Shown: positions 45,956 through 53,794 of the stretch, piece by piece
Layout: every line of letters begins with the position of its first letter
How positions within the stretch are numbered: position 1 is the first letter of the stretch
Assembly (NCBI RefSeq): GCF_003574625.1
Contig: NZ_QNUJ01000008.1
Location: forward strand, 216,567 to 280,566
Reading direction: 5' to 3'
From: Shinella zoogloeoides
GTDB taxonomy: Bacteria; Pseudomonadota; Alphaproteobacteria; Rhizobiales; Rhizobiaceae
DNA: 64,000 bases
Translations under genes and position numbers: made by a program
Notes under the pieces: model-generated
Told to the model about the DNA's origin: nothing
The model's input: the letters and a program-made list of their open reading frames with translations, nothing else
Databases searched by the model: none

Positions 45956-46011
45956 GAGGCCATCCAAGAACACGGCGCCTCTAGAGAGGGCCAAACCAAG
46001 GAGCGCAGACA

Positions 46012-46461
46012 ATGGCTACCAAGAAGACCGACGACGTATTCTCCATCGCTTCCATCGATCCGGCCAAGCTTTCCGAGAGCTTCCGCGAATTCGCCGAGAA
46101 GGGCGCCTCGCAGACCAAGGAAGCCTATGCCAAGATGAAGGAAGCCGCCGAGGACGCAACGAAGACCGTCGAAGCGACGCTCGAAAGCGCGCAGGCCGGC
46201 TCCGTCGAACTCGGCCTCAAGGCCATCGAAGCGCTCCGCACCAATGCCGAAAGCTCGCTTTCCCACATGGAAGCCCTGCTCGGCGTGAAGTCCGTTTCCG
46301 AACTCTTCGAACTGCAGACCGCCTTCCTGCGCAAGCAGGCCGAAGTCGTCGTCGAGCAGGCCAAGTCCCTCCAGGAAACCTCCAAGAAAGTTGCCGAGAA
46401 GGTCGCCGCTCCCGGCAAGTCGGCCGCCGAAAAGGCCATGAAGTCCTTCAAGTCGGTCTGA
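46012..46461 (+). CDS. phaP: phasin family protein
   Basis: The 149-residue, amphipathic and helical protein carries the phasin signature: KLSESFREFAEKGASQTKEA, the ALLGVKSVSELFELQTAFLR block and a Lys/Ala-rich tail. Phasins coat polyhydroxybutyrate granules and control their size. AAGGAG lies 9 bases before the ATG. A good promoter and a PhaR-like palindrome precede it, and a terminator follows, so it is a single-gene unit. The acetoacetyl-CoA synthetase gene is 4 kb away. Confidence 0.94.
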   Translation: MATKKTDDVFSIASIDPAKLSESFREFAEKGASQTKEAYAKMKEAAEDATKTVEATLESAQAGSVELGLKAIEALRTNAESSLSHMEALLGVKSVSELFELQTAFLRKQAEVVVEQAKSLQETSKKVAEKVAAPGKSAAEKAMKSFKSV

Positions 46462-46497
46462 ACCGCCGCGTGAGGCGGGTTCCGACCCTGTGATGGG

Positions 46498-46525
46498 ATG
46501 GCCGGGCGATTGCCCGGCCATTTTC
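46498..46525 (+). terminator. terminator of the phasin gene
   Basis: ATGGCCGGGC (46498-46507) and GCCCGGCCAT (46512-46521) are perfect 10-base arms with a GATT loop, followed by TTTC. Confidence 0.85.
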
Positions 46526-46549
46526 GTTTGTGGAGTGTGCAGAAAACGC

Positions 46550-46578
46550 TTGAAAAAAGGTGCGGCTGCCCGTATGTG
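46550..46578 (+). promoter_or_regulatory. promoter of the tRNA-His gene
   Basis: TTGAAA (46550-46555), a 17-base spacer and TATGTG (46573-46578) lie 32 bases before the tRNA 5' end. Confidence 0.5.
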
Positions 46579-46610
46579 ACCCACCAAGCGCGCTGGACGC
46601 GCCTTGTTGT

Positions 46611-46687
46611 GCGGTTGTAGCTCAGTTGGTTAGAGCGCAGGTTTGTGGCACCTGAGGTCGTAGGTTCGATTCCCACCAACCGTACCA
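46611..46687 (+). tRNA. tRNA-His (GTG), lacking G-1, CCA encoded
   Basis: A 77-base cloverleaf: acceptor GCGGTTG pairs with CAACCGT, the D-arm contains AGCTCAGTTGGTTAGAGC, the anticodon loop TTGTGGC has GTG at 46645-46647, and the T-arm has GGTTCGATTCC. The CCA end is encoded. Base 1 is G opposite T72, the discriminator is A73, and the base before is T, so the usual extra G-1:C73 pair of tRNA-His is missing. This form is known for a large group of alphaproteobacteria. Confidence 0.95.
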
Positions 46688-46737
46688 CTCTTCTCCCCCA
46701 TATTTGAATTTCTGCTGATCTAGGCCCCTGCCGGGCT

Positions 46738-47619
46738 TCACAGGAACATCGCGTGTTCCTTGCGCACGAGTTCCTGCACGAATTCGGCGACGGTGCGCAC
46801 GCGCACGAGGTCGCGCGCGCTTTCGTGCCATGTCGTCCAGTAGGCGCGGCGGATCGAGGTGGCGGGGAGCAGCCGGACGAGTTCGGGATATTGCCGGGCG
46901 ATATAGTCGTGCAGGATGCCGACGCCCGCGCCCGAGCGCACGGCCTCCGTCTGGCCGGTGGCGCTCGAAATCTCGAAGCCGGCGTCCCAGCTGCGCATGA
47001 TCTCGCCGGTGAAGTTGAGCGAGGCCGTGAAGATGAGGTCCTCCACATAGCCGATGCGCCGGTGCGCCTTGAGGTCCTCGACGCTCTCCGGCGTGCCGTT
47101 CTCCGCCAGATAGGCCTTTGAGGCATAAAGGCCGAGCGTATAGTCTGTGAGCTTGGAAGAGACGAGCCGGCCCTGTTCCGGCCGCTCCAGCGTGATCGCG
47201 ATATCCGCCTCGCGCTGCGACAGCGAGAAGGAGCGGGGGACCGGCACGAGCTGGATCTTCAGTTCCGGGTGCCGCGCCGTCAGCCGGCCGAGCCGGGGGG
47301 CGAGGAAGGAGACGCCGAAACCGTCCGGCGCCCCGACGCGCACGGTGCCGGCGACCGCCGTGTCGATGCGCCCGATGCTGGCCTGCACCGCCAGCATCTC
47401 CGTTTCCATACGTTCGGCCGCGCGCAAAAAGGCCTCGCCCTCGGCGGTGAGGTCGCAGCCATTGGTGCGGCGGATGAGGAGGCGCGTCTTCAGCGCTTCC
47501 TCCAGCGCGCTGACGCGGCGGCTGAGCGTGGCGTGGTTGACGCCGAGCCGGCGGGAGGCGGCAAGGAGCTGCCCCGTGCGCGCCACCGCCAGGAACATGC
47601 GGGCGTCATCCCAGTTCAT
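46738..47619 (-). CDS. LysR-family transcriptional regulator
   Basis: The product has 293 residues from the ATG after GGAGGCTGCG; the longer frame to 47646 is not needed. The N-terminal winged helix (FLAVARTGQLLAASRRLGVN, HATLSRRVSALEEAL) is followed by a co-inducer domain starting near VRVGAPDGFG. It is divergent from mmsA, so it probably controls that gene and itself. The inducer is unknown. The gap of 104 bases holds no clear T-N11-A palindrome that I can assign. Confidence 0.9.
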   Translation of the reverse strand: MNWDDARMFLAVARTGQLLAASRRLGVNHATLSRRVSALEEALKTRLLIRRTNGCDLTAEGEAFLRAAERMETEMLAVQASIGRIDTAVAGTVRVGAPDGFGVSFLAPRLGRLTARHPELKIQLVPVPRSFSLSQREADIAITLERPEQGRLVSSKLTDYTLGLYASKAYLAENGTPESVEDLKAHRRIGYVEDLIFTASLNFTGEIMRSWDAGFEISSATGQTEAVRSGAGVGILHDYIARQYPELVRLLPATSIRRAYWTTWHESARDLVRVRTVAEFVQELVRKEHAMFL

Positions 47620-47723
47620 CGCAGCCTCCGACTTTAATTTCTGCACAACGGTTCCTTATCTCAGGCGCTTGAGTTGTGCAAATTGAAGTGCGATCATCCC
47701 CTCATAACCACGGAGGACTCCCC

Positions 47724-49220
47724 ATGTACGAGATCGGACACTTCATCAACGGCAAGCACGTCCCGGGCACGAGCGGCCGCACCGCGGACGTCTACAATCC
47801 CGCCACGGGCGAGGTTCAGGCCAAGGTCGCGCTGGCGAGCGACGCCGAGCTGCAGGCCGCCGTCGACGCCGCCAAGGCCGCGCAGCCGAAGTGGGCCGCC
47901 ACCAACCCGCAGCGCCGCGCCCGCGTCTTCATGAAGTTCGTCGACCTGCTCAACCAGAACATGGAAGAGCTGGCCGTGATGGTTTCGCGCGAGCACGGCA
48001 AGACGGTCGAAGATTCCAAGGGCGACGTCATCCGCGGCCTCGAAGTCTGCGAATTCGTCATCGGCATCCCGCATCTGTCCAAGAGCGAGTTCACCGAAGG
48101 CGCCGGCCCCGGCATCGACATGTATTCGATCCGCCAGCCGGTCGGCATCGGCGCGGGCATCACGCCGTTCAACTTCCCGGGCATGATCCCGATGTGGATG
48201 TTTGCCCCGGCGATCGCCTGCGGCAACGCCTTCATCCTCAAGCCTTCCGAGCGCGATCCGTCCCTGCCGATCCGCCTTGCCGAACTGATGATCGAGGCCG
48301 GCCTGCCGGCGGGCATCCTCAATGTCGTCAACGGTGACAAGGCCGCGGTCGATGGCATCGTCTCCCATCCGGATATCGGCGCGGTCTCCTTCGTCGGCTC
48401 CACGCCGATCGCCCGCTACGTCTACGGTGCCGCCACCGCCAACGGCAAGCGCGCCCAGTGCTTCGGCGGCGCGAAGAACCACATGATCATCATGCCCGAC
48501 GCCGACCTCGACCAGGCCGTCAACGCTCTGATGGGCGCCGGCTACGGCTCTGCCGGCGAGCGCTGCATGGCCGTCTCCGTCGCCGTCCCGGTCGGCGAGG
48601 AAACCGCCAACCGCCTGATCGAGAAGCTGACGCCGAAGATCGAGAGCCTGCGCATCGGCCCCTATACCGACGAGAAGGCCGACATGGGCCCGGTGGTCAC
48701 CAAGGAAGCCCAGGCCCGCATCCGCAGCCTCATCGACAAGGGCCTGGAAGAAGGCGCCAAGCTCGTCGTCGACGGCCGCGATTTCAAGCTGCAGGGCTAC
48801 GAGAACGGCTATTTCGTCGGCGGCTGCCTCTTCGACAACGTCACGCCGGACATGGAAATCTACAAGACCGAGATCTTCGGTCCGGTCCTCTCCGTCGTGC
48901 GCGCCAAGAACTACGAGGAAGCCCTCGACCTGCCGATGAAGCATGAATACGGCAACGGCGTCGCCATCTATACCCGCGACGGCGATGCCGCCCGCGACTT
49001 CGCCAGCCGCATCAATATCGGCATGGTCGGCGTCAACGTTCCGATCCCGGTTCCGCTGGCCTACCACTCCTTCGGCGGCTGGAAGGCTTCCGCCTTCGGC
49101 GACCTCAACCAGCACGGCACGGACTCCATCAAGTTCTGGACCCGCACCAAGACCGTGACGAGCCGCTGGCCGTCCGGCATCAAGGACGGCGCCGAATTCG
49201 TCATGCCGACGATGAAGTGA
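47724..49220 (+). CDS. mmsA: methylmalonate-semialdehyde dehydrogenase (CoA-acylating)
   Basis: The 498-residue enzyme starts at the ATG after GGACTCCCC. It converts (methyl)malonate semialdehyde to propionyl- or acetyl-CoA in valine, thymine or inositol breakdown. The catalytic Cys281 lies in SAGERCMAV, and FGGAKNH replaces the usual general-base Glu region, as is typical of CoA-acylating members. The NAD motif FVGSTPIARYVY is present. Without iol or mms neighbours the pathway cannot be fixed; IolA is the same family. A terminator follows. Confidence 0.95.
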   Translation: MYEIGHFINGKHVPGTSGRTADVYNPATGEVQAKVALASDAELQAAVDAAKAAQPKWAATNPQRRARVFMKFVDLLNQNMEELAVMVSREHGKTVEDSKGDVIRGLEVCEFVIGIPHLSKSEFTEGAGPGIDMYSIRQPVGIGAGITPFNFPGMIPMWMFAPAIACGNAFILKPSERDPSLPIRLAELMIEAGLPAGILNVVNGDKAAVDGIVSHPDIGAVSFVGSTPIARYVYGAATANGKRAQCFGGAKNHMIIMPDADLDQAVNALMGAGYGSAGERCMAVSVAVPVGEETANRLIEKLTPKIESLRIGPYTDEKADMGPVVTKEAQARIRSLIDKGLEEGAKLVVDGRDFKLQGYENGYFVGGCLFDNVTPDMEIYKTEIFGPVLSVVRAKNYEEALDLPMKHEYGNGVAIYTRDGDAARDFASRINIGMVGVNVPIPVPLAYHSFGGWKASAFGDLNQHGTDSIKFWTRTKTVTSRWPSGIKDGAEFVMPTMK

Positions 49221-49241
49221 TCCGTAACGATCAGAAACAGG

Positions 49242-49269
49242 AAAGGGCTCCCGTCGGGAGCCCTTTTTG
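49242..49269 (+). terminator. terminator of mmsA
   Basis: AAAGGGCTCCC (49242-49252) and GGGAGCCCTTT (49256-49266) are perfect 11-base arms with a 3-base loop, followed by TT. Confidence 0.9.
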
Positions 49270-49355
49270 CATGCGCACATTATTTGTGCCTTGCGAAGAA
49301 TAGGCCGGTCGTTCGGCCCGTTACCTCCTCGGTTCATGCACTGAAGGGGGCAAAC

Positions 49356-50447
49356 ATGGCATTGGCAGGATCGCCGCAGGCCGCAGGGCAGGCGGGGGGC
49401 TTTCATCGTATTTCCTTTACCGGCAAGGCATCCGAATATTTCGGCATCTGGATCGTCAACGTGCTTTTGACGATCGTCACGCTCGGCATCTATTCCGCCT
49501 GGGCCAAGGTCCGGCGCAACCGCTATTTCTACGGCAACACCGTCCTGCTCGGCCGGTCCTTCGAATATCATGCGCGGGGCGTGCAGATCCTCGTCGGCCG
49601 GCTCATCGTCCTCGGCGCGTTCGTCGTGCTGAACGTCCTGGCCGCCGTCGTGCCGTTCCTGGTGCTGCTGCCGACCATCGTCGTGCTGGTCGCCTTGCCG
49701 TGGCTCGTCGCGAGGGGCCTGCGCTTCGCCGCGCGCGTCACGAGCTACCGCAACGTGCGCTTCGATTTCGTCGGCGGTGCCGGCGGCGCGTTCAAGGCCT
49801 TCATCCTCGGCGGCCTGCTTTCCGTCATCACGCTCGGCATCCTCACGCCGCTCGCCAGCCGCTGGGTGTCGCGCTATCTCGGCGCGAACCTGCGCTATGG
49901 CGGCAAGTCCTTCGATACCGATCCGCCGCTCGGGCCGCTTTACAAGTCCTGGCTGCTTTCCTTCCTCATCGCGCTGATCGGTCTCGGCATCATCGCGGTC
50001 ATCGTCGCGGCCAATTTCGCGCTGATCGCCGCGCTGATCGAGACACCCGGCTCGCTGGCGCCCGAGCAGCAGATCCCGCTGATCGTCAGCGCGGTCATCG
50101 GCTATATCGTCATCTTCGCCACGATGGGCATTGCCGGGCTCTTCTACCGGGCGGGCGTGCGCAACGTCGCCTGGTCCTCCACGACCTTCGACGGCAGGCA
50201 TCGGCTGATGAGCGACGTTTCGCGCATCCGTTACACCTGGATCGCCATTTTCAACGTGATCGTGACGATCTTCACCCTCGGCCTGATGCGGCCCTGGGCG
50301 GCCGTTCGCCTTGCCCGCTATACGTGGGAGCACACCGGGGTTACCTTCTCGGGCGACGTCGGCGAGCTGTTCAGCAGGATCGAGGAACAGGGTTCGGCCG
50401 TCGGCGCCGAGTTCATGGACTTCGAAGGGTTCGATTTTGGCTTCTGA
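49356..50447 (+). CDS. DUF898 (YjgN-like) membrane protein
   Basis: The 363-residue product starts at the ATG after GGGGGCAAAC. Tandem DUF898 units are visible: FTGKASEYFGIWIVNVLLTI with TLGIYSAWAKVRRNRYFYGN, and later repeats with TLGILTPLASRWVSRY and TLGLMRPWAAVRLARYTWEH. About six to eight hydrophobic segments suggest an inner-membrane protein. The function is not known. The next gene, a membrane metalloprotease, starts inside its last codons, and the pair looks like one unit. Confidence 0.87.
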   Translation: MALAGSPQAAGQAGGFHRISFTGKASEYFGIWIVNVLLTIVTLGIYSAWAKVRRNRYFYGNTVLLGRSFEYHARGVQILVGRLIVLGAFVVLNVLAAVVPFLVLLPTIVVLVALPWLVARGLRFAARVTSYRNVRFDFVGGAGGAFKAFILGGLLSVITLGILTPLASRWVSRYLGANLRYGGKSFDTDPPLGPLYKSWLLSFLIALIGLGIIAVIVAANFALIAALIETPGSLAPEQQIPLIVSAVIGYIVIFATMGIAGLFYRAGVRNVAWSSTTFDGRHRLMSDVSRIRYTWIAIFNVIVTIFTLGLMRPWAAVRLARYTWEHTGVTFSGDVGELFSRIEEQGSAVGAEFMDFEGFDFGF

Positions 50448-51513
50448 CAATGCCGCCATCGCCGGTGGGGAATGGCACCCCGCCGGCTCCAGCCGATCGG
50501 TCGAGGCGCATCTCGTCGAAAAGGGCGGCGAGATCGCCGCCGTGCCGGTCGGGGGCGAAAGGCCGCTGGCCGGCGCCGGTCTTTCCTGGCTGGAGATTTC
50601 CAGCCGGGTCGGCTCCATCCCCCGCCGGGTGACCTTCCCGGACGGTTCGATCTTCGAGACCTGGGACAACGAGGGCATTGACCGCTACCTCGCCGCGCGG
50701 GGCAGGGGCGGGGCCGGCATGGTGCACTGGCTGGAGCAGTTCCGCCTGCGCCTCATCGTCATCGTGCTGCTCGCCTTCGCGCTCGGCAGCGCCGTCTATC
50801 GCTGGGGCGTGCCGGCGCTCGTCGAGGTCGCCGTCGTCACGACGCCGCCCATCGTGCCGCAACTGATGGGCAAGGGCACGCTGGAGGCGCTCGACAAGAC
50901 GACGTTCTCGCCGACAAAGCTTTCCGAGGAGCGCCGCAGGGAGATCGCCGACGGCTTCGCCCGCATCGCGGCGCAGTCGTCGGCCGGCGCGGGCACCTAT
51001 AATCTCAATTTCCGCGACGGCGGCATCATCGGTCCCAACGCCTTCGCCTTGCCGGACGGCACGCTCGTCGTCACCGACCAGCTCGTCGAGATGGCGGGTG
51101 GCGATACGGAAATGATCATCGGCGTGCTGGCGCACGAGATCGGCCACGTCGAGTTGAAGCACAGCCTTCGCCAGTTCTACCGGGCCGCCGGCATGACCGG
51201 CCTCATCATGCTGATCGCCGGCGACGTCGGCTCGGCGGTCGAGGATGTCCTGGTGCAGGGCGGCGGCCTGCTGGCGCTTTCCTATTCGCGCGCGGCGGAA
51301 GCCGAGGCCGACCGGCGCTCGGTCGAGCTGATGGCGAAGGCCGGCTACGACCCGGCGGCCATCGCCCGCTTCTTCACGCTCATCGAGGAAAAGCTCGGCG
51401 ACAAGTCCGATACCAATATCCTCTCCACCCATCCGGGCACGCCGCAGCGCAGGAAGGATATCCTCGATTATGCCAGGACCGTTACCGGTCAGCCGGCGCC
51501 GGAGGGCCGGTAA
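50437..51513 (+). CDS. M48-family membrane metalloprotease
   Basis: The product has about 358 residues. The start is TTG, overlapping the previous gene by 11 bases and preceded by AAGGG; no ATG is available before the conserved part. An N-terminal soluble domain (about 1-95) is followed by a membrane helix (LIVIVLLAFALGSAVYRWG), and the zinc site HEIGHVELKH lies around residue 233. The third ligand is probably the Glu in SRAAEAEADRRS. The active site should face the periplasm. Translational coupling with the DUF898 gene suggests a shared envelope role. Confidence 0.85.
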   Translation: MASDNAAIAGGEWHPAGSSRSVEAHLVEKGGEIAAVPVGGERPLAGAGLSWLEISSRVGSIPRRVTFPDGSIFETWDNEGIDRYLAARGRGGAGMVHWLEQFRLRLIVIVLLAFALGSAVYRWGVPALVEVAVVTTPPIVPQLMGKGTLEALDKTTFSPTKLSEERRREIADGFARIAAQSSAGAGTYNLNFRDGGIIGPNAFALPDGTLVVTDQLVEMAGGDTEMIIGVLAHEIGHVELKHSLRQFYRAAGMTGLIMLIAGDVGSAVEDVLVQGGGLLALSYSRAAEAEADRRSVELMAKAGYDPAAIARFFTLIEEKLGDKSDTNILSTHPGTPQRRKDILDYARTVTGQPAPEGR

Positions 51514-51615
51514 ATGGTTGCATCCGCTTCAACCGGTGCTTAAACCTTACCGCAAGAGTCGCCTTTAACGGGTTGATTCCCGGCTGCCGCATAACATGAA
51601 TGTGTTTTTCCGCTT

Positions 51616-51632
51616 TTTGGAATTGTTCTAAA
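51616..51632. promoter_or_regulatory. Irr-type iron control element over the rirA promoter
   Basis: TTTGGAATTGTTCTAAA matches the ICE consensus TTTAGAA-N3-TTCTAAA with a single mismatch (G for A at position 4). It overlaps a possible -35 (TTGTTC, 51623-51628) whose -10 would be TATATG (51646-51651, 17-base spacer). Irr control of rirA is known in related bacteria. Confidence 0.7.
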
Positions 51633-51684
51633 CCGCGATCTGTCCTATATGTGATCCACTTCAAAACCGAATTCGGAGTTTCCC

Positions 51685-52164
51685 ATGCGTCTGACGAAGC
51701 AAACCAACTATGCCGTGCGCATGTTGATGTACTGCGCGGCGAACGGGGACAAGCTCAGCCGCATCCCGGAAATCGCGAAGGCCTACGGCGTTTCGGAACT
51801 CTTCCTGTTCAAGATTCTTCAGCCGCTGACCAGGGCTGGCATCATCGAGACCGTGCGCGGCCGCAACGGCGGCGTGCGCCTGCCCAAGCCGGCGAGCGAG
51901 ATCACGCTGTTCGACGTGGTGCGCGTGACGGAGGATTCTTTCGCCATGGCCGAATGTTTCGAGGCGGGCGAGATCGAATGCCCGCTCGTCGATAGCTGTG
52001 GCCTCAACGCGGCGCTGCGCAAGGCGCTGAACGCCTTCTTCGAAGTGCTGCAGCAGTACACGATCGACGATCTCGTCAAGGCGCGCCCGCAGATCGGCAT
52101 GCTGCTCGGCCTCGATCACACCCGCGCCGCCCAGGCTCAGGCCCAGCAGCAGCCGGCGGCCTGA
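51685..52164 (+). CDS. rirA: Rrf2-family iron-responsive regulator RirA
   Basis: The product has 159 residues. RirA carries an Fe-S cluster when iron is plentiful and then represses uptake genes. The winged helix (MRLTKQTNYAVRMLMYCAAN) and the three cluster cysteines Cys91, Cys99 and Cys105 (CFEAGEIECPLVDSC) are exactly as in known RirA. An Irr box lies over its promoter, which allows Irr to repress rirA under low iron. It stands alone; the short Ala/Gln tail is not conserved. Confidence 0.96.
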   Translation: MRLTKQTNYAVRMLMYCAANGDKLSRIPEIAKAYGVSELFLFKILQPLTRAGIIETVRGRNGGVRLPKPASEITLFDVVRVTEDSFAMAECFEAGEIECPLVDSCGLNAALRKALNAFFEVLQQYTIDDLVKARPQIGMLLGLDHTRAAQAQAQQQPAA

Positions 52165-52183
52165 GGCGCGCCGCGCCGGATCG

Positions 52184-52591
52184 TCAGATTCCTGCGCCCG
52201 CTTCGTTCCTCACATATTCCCTGAGAATGAATTCGATGGCCGTCGGATCGAGCTCGGCCTTGTCTATGCGGAAGTCGACGCCGTAATCGTCGATCTTCTG
52301 GAAATAGGCATCGCTGATCGACGAGGAAATGACGCCGACCGGGCCGATATAGCCGGCATGGCGCAGCCCCGGCACGGTCTCGCGGAAGTCCGCCTGCGGC
52401 TGCAGCCGGTTATCCATCAGGATCATGTCGAGCGTCACTCCGGACGAGCGGATGAAATCGAGCGCCGCGTCCACCGTCTCTACATAATGCAGGGCGATGG
52501 CATAGCTCGCCACCTTGCGCATCAGCGCGCTGAGAATGACATTTTCCGCAGGATCGTCATCAACGAGCAGAATATGCACTTGTGCTGTCAT
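52184..52591 (-). CDS. single-domain response regulator
   Basis: The product has 135 residues from the ATG at 52591; an ATG eight codons earlier is an alternative, and neither has a good ribosome site. The protein is a receiver domain only: acidic pocket VDDDP, phosphorylation Asp in LMDNRL, Ser in VISSSI and Lys in RIDKAEL. With no output domain it probably works by protein contact in a phosphorelay. No kinase is adjacent. It converges on rirA, with 19 bases between stops. Confidence 0.82.
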   Translation of the reverse strand: MTAQVHILLVDDDPAENVILSALMRKVASYAIALHYVETVDAALDFIRSSGVTLDMILMDNRLQPQADFRETVPGLRHAGYIGPVGVISSSISDAYFQKIDDYGVDFRIDKAELDPTAIEFILREYVRNEAGAGI

Positions 52592-52721
52592 GGCGGTGGG
52601 TGACCCGATTGGCATTATGGGCGCCGGCCTCGAAGAAAGCCGTAGCTACTCTTGTTCAGGCCGCGAATATTAACAAGTCCCTAACTCTGCTATACCGGAC
52701 GCCCGGCTCCGTTTTCCCGCT

Positions 52722-53441
52722 TTACTGGATGATCTGCTCGCGGATCGCCTTGGCGACCATCTGGGTGCGGTTGACGACGTCGAGTTTCTTCAGGATCGTC
52801 GCCGTATGCGAGTTCACCGTATGCTCCGAGACGGAGACGATGAGGGCGATCTCGCTTGCCGTCTTGCCGTAGGAGATCCAGCGCAGGATTTCCGTCTCGC
52901 GCGGCGTCAGCCCCATGCCGGCCTTGTTGGCGAGTACCTGCCTGTAGAAATAGTCGAAGGTGCAGTTCGCCTCGTAGCAGATCTCGAAATGCTCGCGCCG
53001 GCCGATATCCTCGCCGTCGCCGAGGAAGAGGACGACATAGCGCGTACCCGCGACGGAATGCACGGGGACCGCGAGCGCCATGTCGAAGCCGATCTGGTCG
53101 AGGAAATCGGCGCCTTCGGTGGAACCGTTCTGCGCCGCGTCCGAGGCGCGCCACACCGTCGGGATCGTCGACTTGTAGAAGCTTTTGAAGAGGGCGGAAT
53201 CGTTGAGGCGGTGACGCTTGTCATAGGCTTCGGCAAGGCCGGCGGGCAGGTCGTGCAGCACCAGCCGGCCGGCGAGCAGGCTGGTCTCGTGCTCGTTGGC
53301 GAGCTGCAGGACGCCGAAATGCTCGAAGCCGTGGCGCAGGGCCATCGTATGGAAGATACGAAAGAAATCGACGCGATTGAGAGCCTTCTCCAGATCGCCT
53401 TCGAAATCGTATCGCCTGTAGTGTCTGTTCAATACGGCCAC
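52722..53441 (-). CDS. LuxR-type regulator with autoinducer-binding-like domain
   Basis: The product has 239 residues from a GTG preceded by GGAGG; a TTG at 53474 extends it by 11 residues but is less likely. The N-terminal domain has the autoinducer-binding pattern with AEAYDKRHRLNDS (Tyr and Asp conserved) and IPTVW, but the first conserved Trp of AHL binders appears absent. The C-terminal GerE helix-turn-helix starts at LTPRETEILRWISYGKTASE. No luxI gene is in the window, so it is a solo receptor. It diverges from dppA. Confidence 0.85.
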   Translation of the reverse strand: MAVLNRHYRRYDFEGDLEKALNRVDFFRIFHTMALRHGFEHFGVLQLANEHETSLLAGRLVLHDLPAGLAEAYDKRHRLNDSALFKSFYKSTIPTVWRASDAAQNGSTEGADFLDQIGFDMALAVPVHSVAGTRYVVLFLGDGEDIGRREHFEICYEANCTFDYFYRQVLANKAGMGLTPRETEILRWISYGKTASEIALIVSVSEHTVNSHTATILKKLDVVNRTQMVAKAIREQIIQ

Positions 53442-53794
53442 GCGGCCTCCACCCCCGGATTCCACGCGATGCAATCTAGCGCCGCAATCTCTGGCGGCAA
53501 AGGCTTTTGCCGGACAATTTAGCGCAGGTCTCTCATTTTCTGCCCGTCACGCGCTGCAAGCCGATGATGGAAAAGGGAAAAACGGCGTCGGCGCTACGGG
53601 CGAAAATCCCGGTTTTGCAGGCATTTCGAATGCTGTGGAGAATAATCTTCCAGGGATTTTTCCGTTTGGACAAAATTGTCCGCCGACTTATTGCAATCCT
53701 GCGGCAAATGTCGTTCCATCCGCGCAAGGCCGGGGCTGGACCTGCACCCGCGTCCGCACACAACGAACAAAAAAGCAAACCTGGGAAGCTCACT
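53442..53794. other. intergenic region between the LuxR-type gene and dppA
   Basis: This 353-base region has no convincing gene. It contains an inverted repeat GGACAA-AA-TTGTCC at 53668-53681, about 115 bases before dppA, which could be an operator. The T-rich stretch before it may belong to the dpp promoter. Confidence 0.45.
53668..53681. promoter_or_regulatory. possible operator upstream of dppA
   Basis: GGACAA and TTGTCC are perfect 6-base arms around AA. The spacing and symmetry are typical of a dimeric regulator site; LuxR-type proteins are one possibility, given the divergent gene. Confidence 0.35.
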
